In this document: one piece after another, positions 11,246 to 24,420 of the stretch | How positions within the stretch are numbered: position 1 is the stretch's first letter | Layout: the number at the start of each line of letters is the position of its first letter | Made by a program: the position numbers and the translations under genes | Source: Eutrigla gurnardus | Lineage: Eukaryota > Chordata > Actinopteri > Perciformes > Triglidae | Length of the DNA stretch: 64,000 nt | NCBI GenBank assembly: GCA_963514095.1 | Contig: OY741269.1 | Location: forward strand, 21,777,415 to 21,841,414 | Reading direction: 5' to 3' | The notes under the pieces: model-generated | The model's database searches: none | Told to the model about the DNA's origin: nothing | The model's input: the letters and a program-made list of their open reading frames with translations, nothing else

Positions 11246-12399
11246 CCAAACTTTAGTCCACAAATCAACGGGTGAAGTCACAGTGTTTACATCCACAGTC
11301 GATGCTCCTGCATATTTTTTGTTAATCATAAAAGATATTCACATTCTTGGATTTTGCTGCAACAACGAGCGTCTCGCACCAAAAGTTCACCCCATATGGA
11401 TTTAATTTGACATCGAAGGAGTCTAATTATTCTCCTCAGCCTCGAGTGTGAGTTTCAGAAGAACTGGCTCTTCACGAGCCTCTTTTTAAAAAAAAACATA
11501 ATTAAGGGCTGAGATTATGGGTTCAGCGTGCCGACAGCCTGTCAGGGAGAAACAACTCTGTTAAGTGAATTAGCTGTAATTATTCTCTCAGTGACTGAAA
11601 GGAGCCAGAACATTTCTTAGCCCGTTTGTGTGTCACTCATTGGAATGAAATGTCGAGGTATCGTACCCACGGAGACATATTTGATATTTTTTAGGAGGTG
11701 AGTACTCTGCCGCCCTGGAGTGGTTCGTATGCAGACCGTGTCATTCCAGGCTTCAAGTGAAACCGGAGCAGAGAGGTGAGTCCAAGTCCCCCAGGATCCA
11801 GCATGACATGGGGGTGGGGGGGATCCGGGAGAACACGCAACTGTGAAAAGTTGAATTGCATTAGCGGTGATCTCTGGTCGCATATAGCTTCTCGGGGAAA
11901 AAACGCTGAATGAATTGTGTATGAATTTCATCCACGGCTGAATTATGAATCTCACAAGGATGAGCATTCACGCGCCGGCGTTGAGACAGAAGGGAGCATT
12001 TCCGTTTGTGAAATAAACGGGGGAACAAAAGGTGGCTTCTCCTGAGCAAAATCCTTTATTCCAGCCTAACGATGATGTGCTTGTTGAACAAGGTGGATCA
12101 GAACAGTCCTGTAACGGGGTCAACAGGTTCAGAAATCTGATGGTTTGGTTGTTATGAAAACATGCTGAACGGTGAACATTTAATTTCAAGGCTTCTCCGT
12201 CAATATAAAGTTGAACCAATCAGCTGAAATGACAATTCAAAATTGTTAAAAGATTTGCAAATGAACACCGCTTGCATGAGTGTAAGAGTTAAAACCAACA
12301 CTTAGGCTATAAACAATCTACACCACGGTCACATACATGGGTGGATGACAGTGAACTGGGACAAAGTGTCAGGGGCCCCCCTGGCCATGAACTACAAAA

Positions 12400-12670
12400 T
12401 GTTAAAGAGACACAAACCAACCAGGAAAGACTCAACATAACCACAAAGAAACAAAAACGATTATAGAGACTCAAACTGACCACAAAGGGACACAAAACAG
12501 CTACAGAGATGCAATATGATCACAAAGAACCACAGAATCACTACAAAGAGACACAGAGTGACTACAAAGAGACACAGAGACTACAAAGAGACACAAAGTG
12601 ACTACAAAGAGACACAGAGTGACTACAAAGAGACATTTTATCACTAAGAGACACAGAATGATTACAGTGA
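12400..12670. repeat. Minisatellite-like (GACTACAAAGAGACACA)n
   Basis: Repeats of a roughly 20-24-bp unit, gactacaaagagacacag, clearest at 12537-12625 and decaying outward. Related arrays occur at 49030-49260, 53830-54150 and 58600-58830. Confidence 0.8.
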
Positions 12671-13430
12671 CACAGATTGACTATTAGGCCCCGTTTATAC
12701 AAGGACACTTGAGGGTAAAAACGACAAAATATTTAATCGGAAATGCCTTTAGTTTAGACATTGTTTTTGGGGCTTAAAAACACAAACATTTGAAACCACC
12801 CTCCAGAGTGGAAAACTTGAAAATGCTCCACCGTAGCGTTTCCGTCTACACTGCCAAGACGCAAAACTCTGCTCAGAACTGCTCACGTTGCGTACGCGTT
12901 TACGTCACGTTTTGGTTTTCGCGGCGCTGATAAGAGAAGAAGGAACATTCTATGCATGTGCTCAGACATGGTGGTGTTGTGTGATAGTGTATCACAGCAC
13001 CACCTAGCCGCCTGGCATGTATACCCAATCAAGTTCCACACACTTCACCGTATGCATGCAGATTTCCTCCCGAAAATGCTCACGGAATAAAAAGTGAAGA
13101 CGCGACGCCCTTTGTAAGTCTTCTGTTCAGACTGTCATCATGTTAACGTAGCCTTAAGCTAAAGGCAGGCTGCTGTTCAGCATGATGACGTTTTGTAGTC
13201 TCTACTTGTTAGCAATCACCTTTTTTTGAGGGAACCGGTATCATGCTAACTCATTTCCTGGTTTTAGGACTCATTTCTGCAGCACAGTACACCGTCGTAT
13301 GTGTGAATAAATAATTTGTAATGGCAAAGAAATCCCTGTTCGTGTCGATTTAGACACATCCGATTCATCTACAAACTCTTCACTGTGAACGTGTGCTTAA
13401 ATAAAAGTCTTTATTTCTTTCTGCTGAAAT

Positions 13431-16400
13431 TTATTTTGTCTTCTTGCATTTCGGCCTCTTGGCCTTCGCTCCAGATTTGGTGGCTTCATCCTGTAACATA
13501 AGAACAAACGGGTCAGAGGCTGAACAGAGCAGCAATTATCTCACATCAGCGCTCCGTTTAATGGCACCAAAGCTTTCTACATGTTTAATATTAAGTGCTG
13601 GTGCTGCATTATCGAAATGTGCAAATCACAATACACTGATTGACACACACCCCGCTGTTTTTAATGAATTCAAATAAATTGCATCACACATGCAAACATT
13701 GCATTCTTAAGTACTCTTATAAAACATCTTCTCGCTAATTATCGCGCTGACAACGGTGTAACAGCCTGTCTGTTTCTGTTTCGTAAAGGCAGAGATGGCG
13801 AATGTGAAACATTTTTAATATGCATGCAGCTCCTTCATATCTCTGTATGGTGTTTGCTATGTGGCTGTAAACCCCTCACTCCTCAGACACTTGTCATCCC
13901 GATTACCAGCCAACAGGAAGTGGCCTCGTTGCTGTTTAAGCAGATCACATGTTCCTGTTATCTTAGGTTTACCAGAAGTCCCCACCCCCACCCCCCCCAC
14001 CCCCTTTGAATACTCTAATATATAATAATATATAATGGAATATTTAAATATGAATATTGTCCAAAATAAAAGTGACAGGATGAGGCACCGGGACAGAATT
14101 TTCAGGAACCGAGCTGAAGTGTTTTTTGTGTCCAAGTTTTGAGATTTACATCAACAAGCGTCTCTTCACAAATTAAATCGGTGTCCCTCAAGGGTCAATT
14201 CTGGCTCCCCTTTTTGTTTTCCTGTCTGTGCTTCGTCTTGCCAAGAGGTCTTACAAGCACCAAGACGGAGCATCTGAGTGGAAATCAAAAACTTGGTAAG
14301 GCTGTTGACCTTGCTCAGAGGACACCCTTTACCGTAATAACACTACTTCAGGAGCAACAGAAGTGAGATAGTGGCCTTCAGTTAAGGCAAAAAACTCAAA
14401 TAGTTCTCTCTATTCTGGGCTGTAGAAACCATAAGGCAAAAATCTGTGAAGAGGATCTGCCGCGCATGTCCAGTTCAGAAACTTAGATCAACAATAATTG
14501 CCATGCAATGTTGTACTGACATTCATTGTTCCCAGAGAGTGAATCCTTATGACTTTAAAGAGACTCATTATTCCTCTATCACATTTGTGAAATGTCTTAC
14601 ATAGAATATCTAAATAGACAGCGAGAACTTTGGTTCAGACATTCATGTTCCCCTGAGGATGAATCATAAAAGCTTTGGTGAAAGTCTGGGTTTTCATCCA
14701 GCGCCCTCTTCAGTCACGTTAAAATTTAATTTTGTCTTATTGACCAAATGCCTATAAGGATATTCCCATCAGCCTCAGCTGTAGCTTCTATTTTAATTTT
14801 ATTTATTTTCATAACAAATGTTAGCAGGTGATGATGACGAAAGGGTAAACATGATACCTGCTTAGTGTTAGCATGGTGACATCACAGCACCACCTTTTAT
14901 AGAGTTATATTCTGCAATATTCAAACCTGCAGCAGAAAAAAAATCCCCTCACTGTGTCTTTAACATCTTCAATCAGCTAAGGAGCTATTTTCAAGGCCCT
15001 TAAAATCTCTAGTAAAATGATTTATTAGGTCTCTATGATTGCACTGCTTTTTTTGACCCATCACTCAAAAAACTAAGCAGTTTGGTTTAGAATGAATTTA
15101 GTTATTTTGTTTAAAGCACTTAAACTAGAAACCAGCTGTTCTGTTGCAGAGGTTTGATCCCTCTCCAGCCACATGCAGCGACCTCTAATGAGCTGTGACA
15201 GAGTACGGGTTCGACGTCCACGAGGAACTCAGCCTTAATCAAGTTTGGACATTTTTACAGTGACTTGATGTTTTTTTTTTTAAGTCGGATACTTTTGAGA
15301 GTAGGTACGTGCTACCTTTAATCTACGCGTGGCAGCGGCTCAAAGGTCCATCATGTTACCAGCAGGAATAACTTCGCCCGAAAACACAAAGGCGACTTCA
15401 AAGCGGACGAGTACCTAACTTCAGGCCGGTGAGAGCGAGGACGGCGTTTGATCTCCAGAAACATGTGGCGACGGGATACTTCAAATGAACTGATGCCCGC
15501 ATTGTGACGGCCGCCGAGGAGTTGGAAAACCACAAAGCAGGACCAACACACGCTCTGTATTTTACTAATATGTCCATGCGTTAGTTTAACCTCTAACTAT
15601 ATACGGCCTGAGAACAATGAGCATACATTAAGGTAGAGGTCAATTACAATGACTAGCCTACAAGATGCCGTGGAGAACGATGTGTGATGTATTTCAACAT
15701 TGTACAATAATTGAGTAAATGTATTTAACATGGAATGTGACTGTTTTTCCAATGTTATATAAATAAACATGATAACAGTGGTGAAGTAATCTGTTTCTAC
15801 TCTTCTTCTATGTAATGCTAATAACTAACAGTTAATATTTTCTAAATCACATTAAATGTTGAAAGTAAAGGAGTTTTCATATCTGCAGTACACATTTAAG
15901 CTACATTAGGGAGCCTTAATGTTTTTATTGTTCTGATAAAAAACTTCTACTATGAAAGGCTAGTGTACATTCGGTTTTTTTTACTGATGAGGTCGATTTT
16001 TTTGGTTTTAAAAACATATTTCTGGGTTTTCTTCTAATAACTTATTACATTATTGGCAAAATGTTATTATGTTATTGGCTACTAAAAAATGTTATTACGT
16101 TATTGGCTTTATTACATTTAAAATGGCCAAACATGATTATGTTATTGGCCGTTATTGCATTATTTGGTTGTTACAGACCCCTTGACACAATCCAAACTCA
16201 ATGGAGAGCAATGGTTTGTTTCCCCCCCTTTGGTGTCGGTTCATGAGTCCGTCGGTTTGATTCCCATCTGGTCTGCTGCCTTACACTCTTTCCCACATTT
16301 TCCCTGTCTCCTTCCATTGTATCACTTTCAAATTAAAAAGGCATAAAATCCATTAAAAACAATCAAAACTCAACAAGGTATCAGATGTTGACAGCGGCGT

Positions 16401-16542
16401 GTCTCACCGCGGTGCCGGCATATCCTTCCTCCACCAGGATGTTTCTGGCACAGTTGTTGATGTGTTTGAAGCGGTCTGGACCCAACAGAATCCCCCCATA
16501 CCACCGAGACACGACAACCAGCACATCACGCACGTCCAGGAT
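13431..16542 (-). CDS. impact: impact exons 10-11: UPF0029 C-terminal half and basic tail
   Basis: Exon 10 (16408-16542) starts ILDVRDVLVVVSRWYGG and ends at GTA with donor gtgaga. Reading through that donor would give a false end. Exon 11 (13431-13490) adds DEATKSGAKAKRPKCKKTK and stop TAA. A reverse-strand AATAAA at 13410-13415 is a close candidate polyadenylation signal. Confidence 0.95.
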
Positions 16543-18382
16543 CTGTTGGCGACAATCACACGAGTGTGAATTGGAGATAGCAAAATATCCCATCCCCCTA
16601 CCCCTCTCTGGCACAAAATTCTTTTGGACATTTCACACCACAGGTGATCCGGTGGGTGAATCTTCATCAAAGCGTATCCGGCTTCGGGCCATCAGCTGTC
16701 AGTCCGGAGCCGAAGACGAGGGGATGTTTTCCCTCGAAATCTCACTTTCATGCTTTTTGCGTGTCGAGATGGAGCTCCGGGGGAACGTTTAGCTGAGGTT
16801 AGCAAGCCGGGGGGTTCAAGGTTCATCATAATAAACCAACCAACCGAAAGATATTAATCAACCATATAAACTCAAACAACATAAGACTCGACTCCATAAA
16901 GCAATTAAAAGGCATGTTTAAGGGGAGCCATAAACAGCAATTAAAGCTGCTCTGATCTTTTTTCTGTTATGAGTGGGGATGTATGAGTTACTATTTCATA
17001 TCTAATATATATATTTCAAATATCAGTGCTTTTTTCATTTTGTCTGAAAGTAGGTACAAATTGGAGAAGAAAAACATCCTGCTTTAACCCTAAATTCTGT
17101 CGCTCAATATAGTTTTTGAAGAAAAAACCTAAAATATAAGATTAAGAACATGCTGGCTTTAATTATTAATTAGTTATTTTGGACTATATCCATCTTCTTC
17201 TCCTACTTTTATTATAAAATCATGTGTTCACGTTTAAATTACTGCAGTCTGGTTGGTTAGTTGGTGTGAATACAGGAAGCATTCAGAACATAGAAACTAC
17301 ATTCAAACATCAAAAAGTTCAGCTCCATCAGGACGACAGTGTGATGTTACTTCTCTCATTCACACATTTAATACTTTAATAAATATTCAGCATTCAAATG
17401 ACAAGCATTCAAACTTCATTTTCATCTGCCAGCTTGAAATCGTCATCTTTCATACGTCCAGACTGCTATTCGACATTAAAATCCCATTCAAACTTCTATT
17501 AAATATTATATCATATTCAACTTCCTTTGAAGACCCAGTGAAATGTCACATTTTGAAATCGCTGTGTGTTGGAAGGAAATGTTCAGAGAGAAGAGGGGAG
17601 CTTTCACACCTTTTTTAAAAAAATATATACTTTTTAACTTCCCACAAGTTTCACTCTTCATACATCATTTCAAGTCAAAATGGAGGGAAATATGTTCTCT
17701 GCAAAAGCCAACCAAAAAATTAAAGTACCATTCATGCCACATTTCCTCCAGGCTTTTTTTTAAAGATTGTGCCAATGTGTGACTCCAAACTAAACCTTCA
17801 ATTCACACAATGACACAAACAAACTAACTGACAGAGGTAAAATTACCATTAATGTCAAAGGAGTCTGGTGGCTTTGAAGAGAGCGTATAGATAAACGGCT
17901 TCAGTTCCCCGAAGGAAAGGGCTGTGGTGAAACGGTGAAATATTCAGAGTATGAGTACCACACTTAAATGTTGAGTAGGTGATTCTATTCAGAAACACTT
18001 TCTCTTATATTACTTAAAATCCTCATAACATACCGATAGCAATGAATACATTAAATGCTCTGACATTAAAAAAAATTAAAAATGTCATCTGTGGTCGTGG
18101 CTGGACTGTAAAAACCCCGCCAAATCAAAAACGTCGGACCGGAACCAAGGGGGTGGGACTTTCTCGGTTCGGCGACGCGTTTAAAGTCAAAATCTCTGTG
18201 GTTTTTCCAAATTACCTACTCTGCCTTTAACCTTTTAAATAACGGCTCAAATGTTACGGGCAAAGAAAACCAGCATCTCTCTACTGAACACCATAAAATA
18301 ACCTCCTAAATAACAACTTACGGTAGTAAAATCTCCCTCAAGAAATCTTGAGACTGTTCCTTTAACATTAAGAGGAGAAATC

Positions 18383-18459
<77 letters not shown>

Positions 18460-21400
18460 TGCAATGTCATTCGAGGAGGACCCATCCACATCTGGCTGTT
18501 GACACTATTAATCAGATCCTTTTTATTTTAATTCATTACCACACACTTCCACACTCGGAGGCACAAAGCATGGATCTAAATGAGGAAACGGGGGGGAAGA
18601 AGAAGAAAGGCCTCGTGGAGAGGAACAAGATTAGGGGGAGAATAGATTAAGGAGAAGGCTCTTCATGTAAATTGCTCAGTACCCTGAGAGTGTGACGAGT
18701 GGGAGATTAATCAGCGAGTTGCTCGGGAGGAGACGAGCAGGAAGCCAGCGGACGCCGGTTACAGTAGGTCAGTCAGCGGCAGGAAGTGACTTGATAGCAC
18801 CTCTGCTACTCTGCTCCTATCTTACTGTATGTCAGCGTTAGGTTACAAAAAGGCAAAGTTGCTAGATTTTAACAAATCATTAGAAATTGATTTTAAAAAA
18901 ATAGTTATTTAAATCTGTAATGTCATATTTCTTTGGGGCTAAGTCCAATGTTCGCTGTCTTGTAGCTCTGTTTTGGTCTCCACCATCTCCTGAGGGACAT
19001 ATCCGTCTGTTTTAGCTTCTAACCGCTCCACTGGTTGCTAACTCGGCCCGTCTGCTGTGCTAATTGGCTAAGTTGCGTGTTCCTCAGAGGTGGGGCGAGT
19101 TGTCCTCCAATCGGAAGATTGGCGGTTTGAATCCCGGCTCCTCCAGTCTGCGTGCCAGCGTTTCCTGGGGCAAAATACTGAATCCCCAATTGGCCCCGAT
19201 GCTACGCCATCGGCATGTGAATGTGTATGAATGAGTTAAATCCTGATGTGCAGTGGCTCCTCTGCCATCAGTGAACCGTGGTGTGAAAGTGTAAAAGTGA
19301 CTGAGTAGCTAGTTAGCTAGAAAGGTGCTATATAAATGCCAGTCCGTTTACCATCCAACTGCACTCCCCGAATAAATATGATCGAGTTTTTAAAAAAGTG
19401 TTTTTTCTGAGAGAAGCAGTCAGAAGGAATCTGCAGTATATGTTTGAAGGATAAATTCAGGATGTCAAACTGATCCAGCAGTGAAACCATGTTAAAAAGA
19501 TAGCTAGGAGCTAAATCCGATAAAGTGAACCATCACGCCGGCTGGTGATCTAGACGGAAGACAATGAAGCCGGGGTCGGTCTTCGTTCACTGTTACAATC
19601 TCTAAAAAGCGAAAGCAGCATGTGTTTACATTCAGCTAATGTCAGCGTCAGAGGTTTTTAACGTAAAAATGTAATGTTTTAGAAATGTATACATCTCCTT
19701 CCAACCTGTCCGGGTAACTGGTATTACTATCACACAACGTTTAAACCAGAACTAACTCCAAATCCTCAAAACCAGCCTGAACTCAAGAAAATCGGAGCTG
19801 CCAAACACTAGGCCGTGATTGGCCAGTCTGTGTTCAAGGGGCGGGACATTGTGAAGGGCCAACTGCTGTCCGCGTACAGTGAGCTTTTTTAATGTTAACC
19901 TCACCAATGAGAGCCATGAGACTCAACCAGAACAGTAAAATCAAAACAATCATCTGGAGAACACTAAAATTCAAGGACGGGGGGTGCAGAGCCGGGAGAC
20001 AATTCCCTGAGGGTTTGTCACTACAGGCAACACATTTCACATTACACACCCTCTCATGTAAAAACATGTATTCATCAGAGCAGCTTTAAAGCTTTTACAT
20101 ATAAATGAACATCTGTTTGATTCGAGTCAAATGAGTTCACGCGCGGCTGATTAAAAGCCTGACGCCTCCGGGGAAAATGCTCGCTCTTGACCTCGCAGTG
20201 AAGAGTTCACATCCTCTGTCTTTTCCTGACAAGTTTTCTTTGATGAAAAACATCATGAGGTCGACAAGAGACAAGAGAACCCCAGTGCACTCACGCTGGG
20301 CTATGAAATTACGCGATGGCATTGTGGGACGGCGTTATTTCCCTTACGGGCCTGTGAGTTTTTTTCTCAGCATTTAAAGAATCCCACCAGCTGAGACTTG
20401 GAGACTTCTGGATCGTTTCACTCAGTTACCCTCCTAAAAACAGACTTTTCCGTGTACACACACACCTGCCAGTGAACTCTCCAAATAACCTCATTAACTT
20501 AAATACTTCCTCTGAACAACTCTGCCCACACCGGTTCATCTTTCCCAGAAGGAGGGAATAAATTACTTCCATAAAATGCTTCTTTATGGAATAAAAAATG
20601 TATTTGGAGCCACGTGACAAAGTGGCATAATGCACATGGCTAAAACTGAAAAATATATTTAAGAGATGCACACTGCTTGACAGGCATCTAATAGAGAGAA
20701 ATGTAGGTAGAATTAGAGCCAAAGAGCGTCTTGGAAGAAGATGGCGTATTCGTAGAAAGACAGCTTGACTCATCATAATTCACCAGGAAGTCTTAATGCA
20801 CTATTTCACACTGATTTACCGCTCCAAACAGGGTCACACTGGCACGGGCGACCGCCGCCGCCATCTCACAAATGAGTATGAACTCGGACGGGAGTCACGG
20901 ATATCACCCGGAGGAGCTCTGATGCGACTCAGCACCTACTGCTAATGAGTATGACAGAACCGCTTTGAGTCACCACCGAGGGGCCGAGTTTTTTTTTTGT
21001 TTTGTTTTTTGTAAGTTTTACATTTTGTCACAAACCTTTCACTGGCCTTCATTCAATATTACAACAAAAAAAAAGTGTGTGGACAATTGCATTTCAGTGT
21101 GATGTGGGTGTGTGTGTGTGTGTGTGTGAATCATCGTGCCATCTGACAACAGAAGCGGTGTAACAAGTTGCCTTCTCTGTATGCAAGATGAAAGGATTTT
21201 GTGAGATTACTATCATCGTGGAGCGTTTCTCCCGAGTGTAGATTTACACATTATGTTAATACGAGCGTTTTATCTCAAGAAGCATTTGCATTAATGCATT
21301 TTTGGTTTCAGCTTTTTTTTCCCATCATGATTCTGACTTTAGAAGAGAGATGGTGGTGGCTGATGTGCAACAGTGAAATCAAGCCTAAAAGGCTGAAAGC

Positions 21401-24368
21401 AATGAATAAAATAACCTGGAGAAAATATATTTTATAATGGAATTGATAATTATATAATATTAAATCAGGCACCAACGGCCCGTTATGAAAAATGAAGCCA
21501 ACTCTGAAGTGCCTTAAACTGGCATTCTCTCAGCTCGGCCACCAGGGGGTGACTCCTTGTATAGAAGTCTATGAGAAATTGAGCCTACTTATTCTCTTGA
21601 TTTATTATCTCATTAAAAATTGTTAACATGAGCCCATGGTCTCAATCTCTAGTTTCAAGAAGTCTTCTTCAATGTAGCATGATGTTCATTTAGTACATAA
21701 TGGTCCATTTAGAGTCAAACAGACCAGAAAGCAGGGGATGCTTTAGGGGCGGGGCTTACATGCTGATTGATGGGTCGCTACACATACATTTCTTGTGACA
21801 AATCTGCGTGGGTTCTCTCCGGGTTCTCCGGCTCCCTCCCACAGTCCAAAGACATGCAGGATGTAGGTGTGAATGTGAGTGGTTGTTTGTTTTTGAGTGG
21901 TTGTTTCAGTATTGGACAACCTAACGTTTATTTATTTTTGCCTAAACCAAACTGTACGTAGCTATGAGTGATAGCTAACCCAAATGAGTGATTTTGTTGT
22001 AACTTTTCATTTTGTAGCGTAACGTCATCCCGACCCACGGTGGTGACACAAACGATACTTCCAACTAAAATACATTAGTTTGAAAGTCGCGCTGACGGAA
22101 ACAAAAAAAAGCTTGTGTCCGTCATTTGCATCCATGTGCAAGAATATGTTGATTTTAAATTTCTTCTCTATTTCATAAACTGCCATGAGACTGTGCTGAC
22201 TCAACACCAAAAACCTGCTTATAATCAGCATGTTGTCTTGTTCATTTTCACTCACTCACATTTTCAGTGGCATGACTCCGACTCAACAAAGTAAAAGTGA
22301 AGTGGATTTTATAATTGCCAGTTTAATCAGTAATGAAAATAATTGTGAGCCGCAGCCAGCCTTGAAACCCAAATGTTTGTTTTGTTTATTTATTTTTTTA
22401 ATAAAAATGTTGCCTGGACAACATCTCCCTTCACCACCCTGCTTTATATATCGAAAATGTTGCCATGGTAACGGACACGGAGGACATTCAGCCTTTCTGG
22501 TCGCTATAATAGGAATCCGCAAAAATTGTTGGTGTCCATTTTTCCCATCCCCTGACATATGTATTTTTTTTTATCTGTGAAAATGTCGCTTTTATTTTGT
22601 AAAATGTAGCAGGAACACAGTGTACCGTCTTTTCCTGACATGACTGTCCAATTTGATCTTTTTTCACATAATATGTAGTTTAAAATCACGTAAATATACT
22701 ATATATATTTGGAGGAGCTCTGTGTTCCTCACAGATGATGGACTACCCTTGTGTGGAAAAAGCTCATTACTCATAATATTTGAAAAGCTCCGCTGACGCC
22801 AAACGATGTCGTCTGTGAAAACTAACAAGGCGACTTAGAACCAACGCCAACTAAACACGCAGACGCCAAAAGAAAGTTGGACACAGCCGGACTCTAACAA
22901 TGTGTTTACAGCATCAACTGTGACTCATTCATCATTTACTTTGGTGTCTAATTATATCATTTTGAGGAATGCAACACGCCGTTAAATCAGAGCCAGAAAT
23001 ACTTCAGTGATCTCCAAGTGACTGTGAGGAACTTCAAACTGCTTCTGAAATAGTTTTATAACGAATTCTCTATACGACTAAATGAGACAATCAGCGAGAA
23101 TATCAGCTATTTCTATATACAGTAGTTACACTTCATCTTTGTCTTTGAGGACCTAAAAAAGCGCTTTTTAAATCATATGCATTATTATTATTATTATTCA
23201 AATTAATAATGCTCATCATCGATGCCACCAAGTCAGATTCTGTGTGAAATCAGACGTAATCATTCAGGTTCAGAAACTCTTTTTAGCTCAGATTCCAGCA
23301 AGGCCAGCCCCCGAGGAGAGTCCCAGACCCAGACCCAGGACCAGTATGCATACCTGGACGGAAAGGGAGGCACTGGAAAAAACAGAACCAGAACCAGGAC
23401 TGGGCGGGGACAGACTGTCAGAGCCTGTTGCAGTAAAATGAGAGGTTTTCTGAAGGGAGTCTGGTGCTTGGCAACAACACAGAGGCGGCGACAGCGTCTT
23501 CTTTTATATGTGAGCTCAAAACACACGACCTTCACTGGGTCTCGTTTTAGTTCTTGTGTTTGTTGTTTGTTTCTATGTTGCTCTTTGAGTACTTTCATTT
23601 AGTTTTTTTTTTAATTCGTTTTTATGTGATGCACATTGTAACTTCGTTTTGATAAGTGTTTAATATAAATAAAGATGCAGCTTGTGTGTGAGATCACTGA
23701 CTGACTCATTCACTCCTTCCACCTCACTATACAGGGAGTTTTATGAAGACGACGAAAAAATGATAAAAAAAAAACACAAAAAAAACACTGTGACACCAGA
23801 TCAATGGCGACTTGTGGACCATCCGTAATAAATACCGGCATATTTTTATGTAATAAATACTTAAGTTAAGTTAATCTTATTTGTCGTTTGTGGATTATGT
23901 GGAATAAGTGTATTTCCCCCAAATTAATAAAAACATAAAAGTTTACATTAAACATATGAATGTTTGCACCACAACCTGCTTTCTTCTGTCTGTAATGTTT
24001 TCTTCAACGCAATGCATGATGGGATATAATGCTCAGATCACAACCATTAGCGGTTATGTGTGTGTACGCGCTACTTTTCAAGATGCATTGTGGGATACTT
24101 TGAATCATACACAGAAGCAGCTGAAAGAGTGCCGAGGTCAGATATTTTTGTGAATGAGACGATGACCTGCAGTAGATGAAGCAGCCGGCCCCCCGCCGCT
24201 GTCTCGCCGTCGTCCTCACAGTCCTGCAGGAAGCTGTTTTTGTCCTCGCAGTAAATCCTGCAAACACACACACGAGTGTCCCATCAGCTCGGCATCAGGC
24301 GAGGACAGAGGCTCTGCTCACACGGCAGCATTTTTAAATGTCAACAGTAACGCCCAACTCTCATTAGA

Positions 24369-24420
<52 letters not shown>

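Larger units (their letters stand above)
9331..13430. other. Intergenic region between receptor and impact
   Basis: No gene supported. The region holds a degenerate CTAGCTAA-type repeat (9825-10025), a 5'-truncated R1 copy (10898-11245) and a minisatellite-like CTACAAAGAGACACA repeat (about 12400-12670). Confidence 0.65.
16543..24166. other. impact intron 9 (7.6 kb)
   Basis: No exon-like conserved frame seen. It holds a (CA)n microsatellite (18384-18454), a tRNA-type SINE (19083-19354), a (TG)n run (21105-21127), an R1 repeat copy (21486-21781) and a partial retroelement tail (21803-21904). Confidence 0.7.

Noticed and set aside
12537..12660. CRISPR-like repeat array
   Set aside because: Units are degenerate and contiguous with no unique spacers, and this is vertebrate DNA; it is a minisatellite.
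16381..16407. Reading impact to the in-frame stop after AGTAVRHAAVNI
   Set aside because: A good donor (GCG|gtgaga) at 16407 and a matching lysine-rich terminal exon at 13431-13490 in correct phase give a better C-terminus.
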